Shown piece by piece: positions 63,675 to 64,000 of a DNA stretch of 64,000 nucleotides (position 1 is the first letter of the stretch; the number at the start of each line of letters is the position of its first letter). Source of the DNA: JBFMGS01 sp040752635 (GTDB lineage: Bacteria > Bacillota > SHA-98 > UBA4971); the NCBI GenBank assembly GCA_040752635.1, contig JBFMGS010000004.1, positions 1 through 64,000 on the forward strand, written 5' to 3'. Position numbers and translations under genes: made by a program. A model generated the notes under the pieces. It was not told the DNA's origin and ran no database searches. It worked only from the letters and a program-made list of their open reading frames with translations.

Positions 63675-63920
63675 GGTTGCCGGTGATTGCATTCGGGGGT
63701 GTTGGAAATCTGGCCATCTGCTCACGGGCCAAATCTCGCGAGGCGCCCGCCGGGGGCGTACCCGTACCCTATCGCCAAACCTACCCGAACGCCAGGGGGG
63801 AGGCAGGGTCCGAAGGACCCGTCTTGCTCCTCGGGGGGAAGACCCCCTTCCGACGGATCTCGTGCCCCAGGGCAGGTGCCGGTGGAGGCACTCGATCCTG
63901 CCTCCCCGCTACCCTACGGC
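63675..63920 (+). repeat. Copy B of the dispersed intergenic element
   Basis: Starts GGTTGCCGGTGATTGCATTC and contains a GGGTCC / GGACCC hairpin, a GGAAG / CTTCC hairpin, CCTTCCGACGGATCTCGTG and ACTCGATCCTGCCTCC, as in copy A at 13563. It occupies most of 63647-64000, in which I see no gene. Confidence 0.6.
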
Positions 63921-64000
63921 TAGTGCCGCATTTGCCCATCGACTTCAAGGTTGCGATACGTGACGGCTCCTACCGCAATATCCCGAGAAACGGGTTGGCG

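Noticed and set aside
56551..63900. V-type or N-type ATPase operon
   Set aside because: The order F-H-A-G-D-C and the subunit motifs are those of an ordinary F-type enzyme.

Overview
The window looks like a GC-rich, endospore-forming member of the Bacillota (Firmicutes), probably a draft or metagenome scaffold. The evidence is the sporulation set (spoIVB, spo0A, a Spo0E-like gene, the dipicolinate synthase pair, SleB-like, GH18 and deacetylase-like genes, spoIIIE/ftsK) and a gene order that follows the Bacillus ylxY - M16 peptidase - spoVFA - spoVFB - asd - dapG - dapA - rnj - tepA - spoIIIE - rodZ-like neighbourhood. I saw no rRNA, tRNA or CRISPR array.

Layout. 1-7.4 kb: 3' end of rsmB, then spoIVB-spo0A and a steA/steB-like/GT2/MraY-like envelope cluster. 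7.7-15.2 kb: DNA repair (nfo, DinG-like) and spore-envelope enzymes, with a GH18 gene on the minus strand. 15.5-25.3 kb: M16 peptidase, Spo0E-like, stress protein, dapB, the spoVFAB-asd-dapG-dapA operon and RNase J. 25.5-27.7 kb: LiaF-like protein, a radical-SAM remnant and NamZ. 27.9-40.8 kb: an accessory island with a truncated brxF, an AlbA_2/Schlafen-type ATP-binding protein, a 1749-residue SF1 helicase with a Vsr-like nuclease domain, PglZ, two unknown proteins and a Mod-like adenine methyltransferase. 40.8-41.1 kb: two decayed transporter fragments at the island edge. 41.2-50.7 kb: ABC exporter, tepA, ylzJ, a short Na/Pi transporter, uppP, spoIIIE/ftsK, a RodZ-like gene and hup. 50.8-51.35 kb: noncoding DNA with a recurring motif. 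51.4-58.75 kb: PHP phosphoesterase, membrane phosphatase, M20 peptidase, a P-loop/deoxyribosyltransferase-like fusion and a PAS-GAF-GGDEF protein. 58.7-63.6 kb: minus-strand ATP synthase genes atpF-H-A-G-D-C.

The best candidate for a little-described system is the PglZ island. PglZ is the hallmark of BREX/Pgl phage defence, but the other usual BREX core genes (the large BrxC ATPase and PglX) are absent. In their place stand a helicase-nuclease, a GHKL-type ATP-binding protein with a five-half-site operator just after it, and a stand-alone beta-class methyltransferase. The truncated brxF and the debris on the right edge show that the locus has also lost DNA, so it may be a remodelled or decaying BREX-3-like locus instead of a new intact one.

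Assembly. Three 100-N gaps are present. Two are flanked by exact 127-bp duplications, so they are contig overlaps and the two genes they interrupt are intact once joined. The third, inside atpF/atpH, is a real gap. A dispersed intergenic element with conserved hairpins occurs at about 7.5, 13.6 and 63.7 kb.
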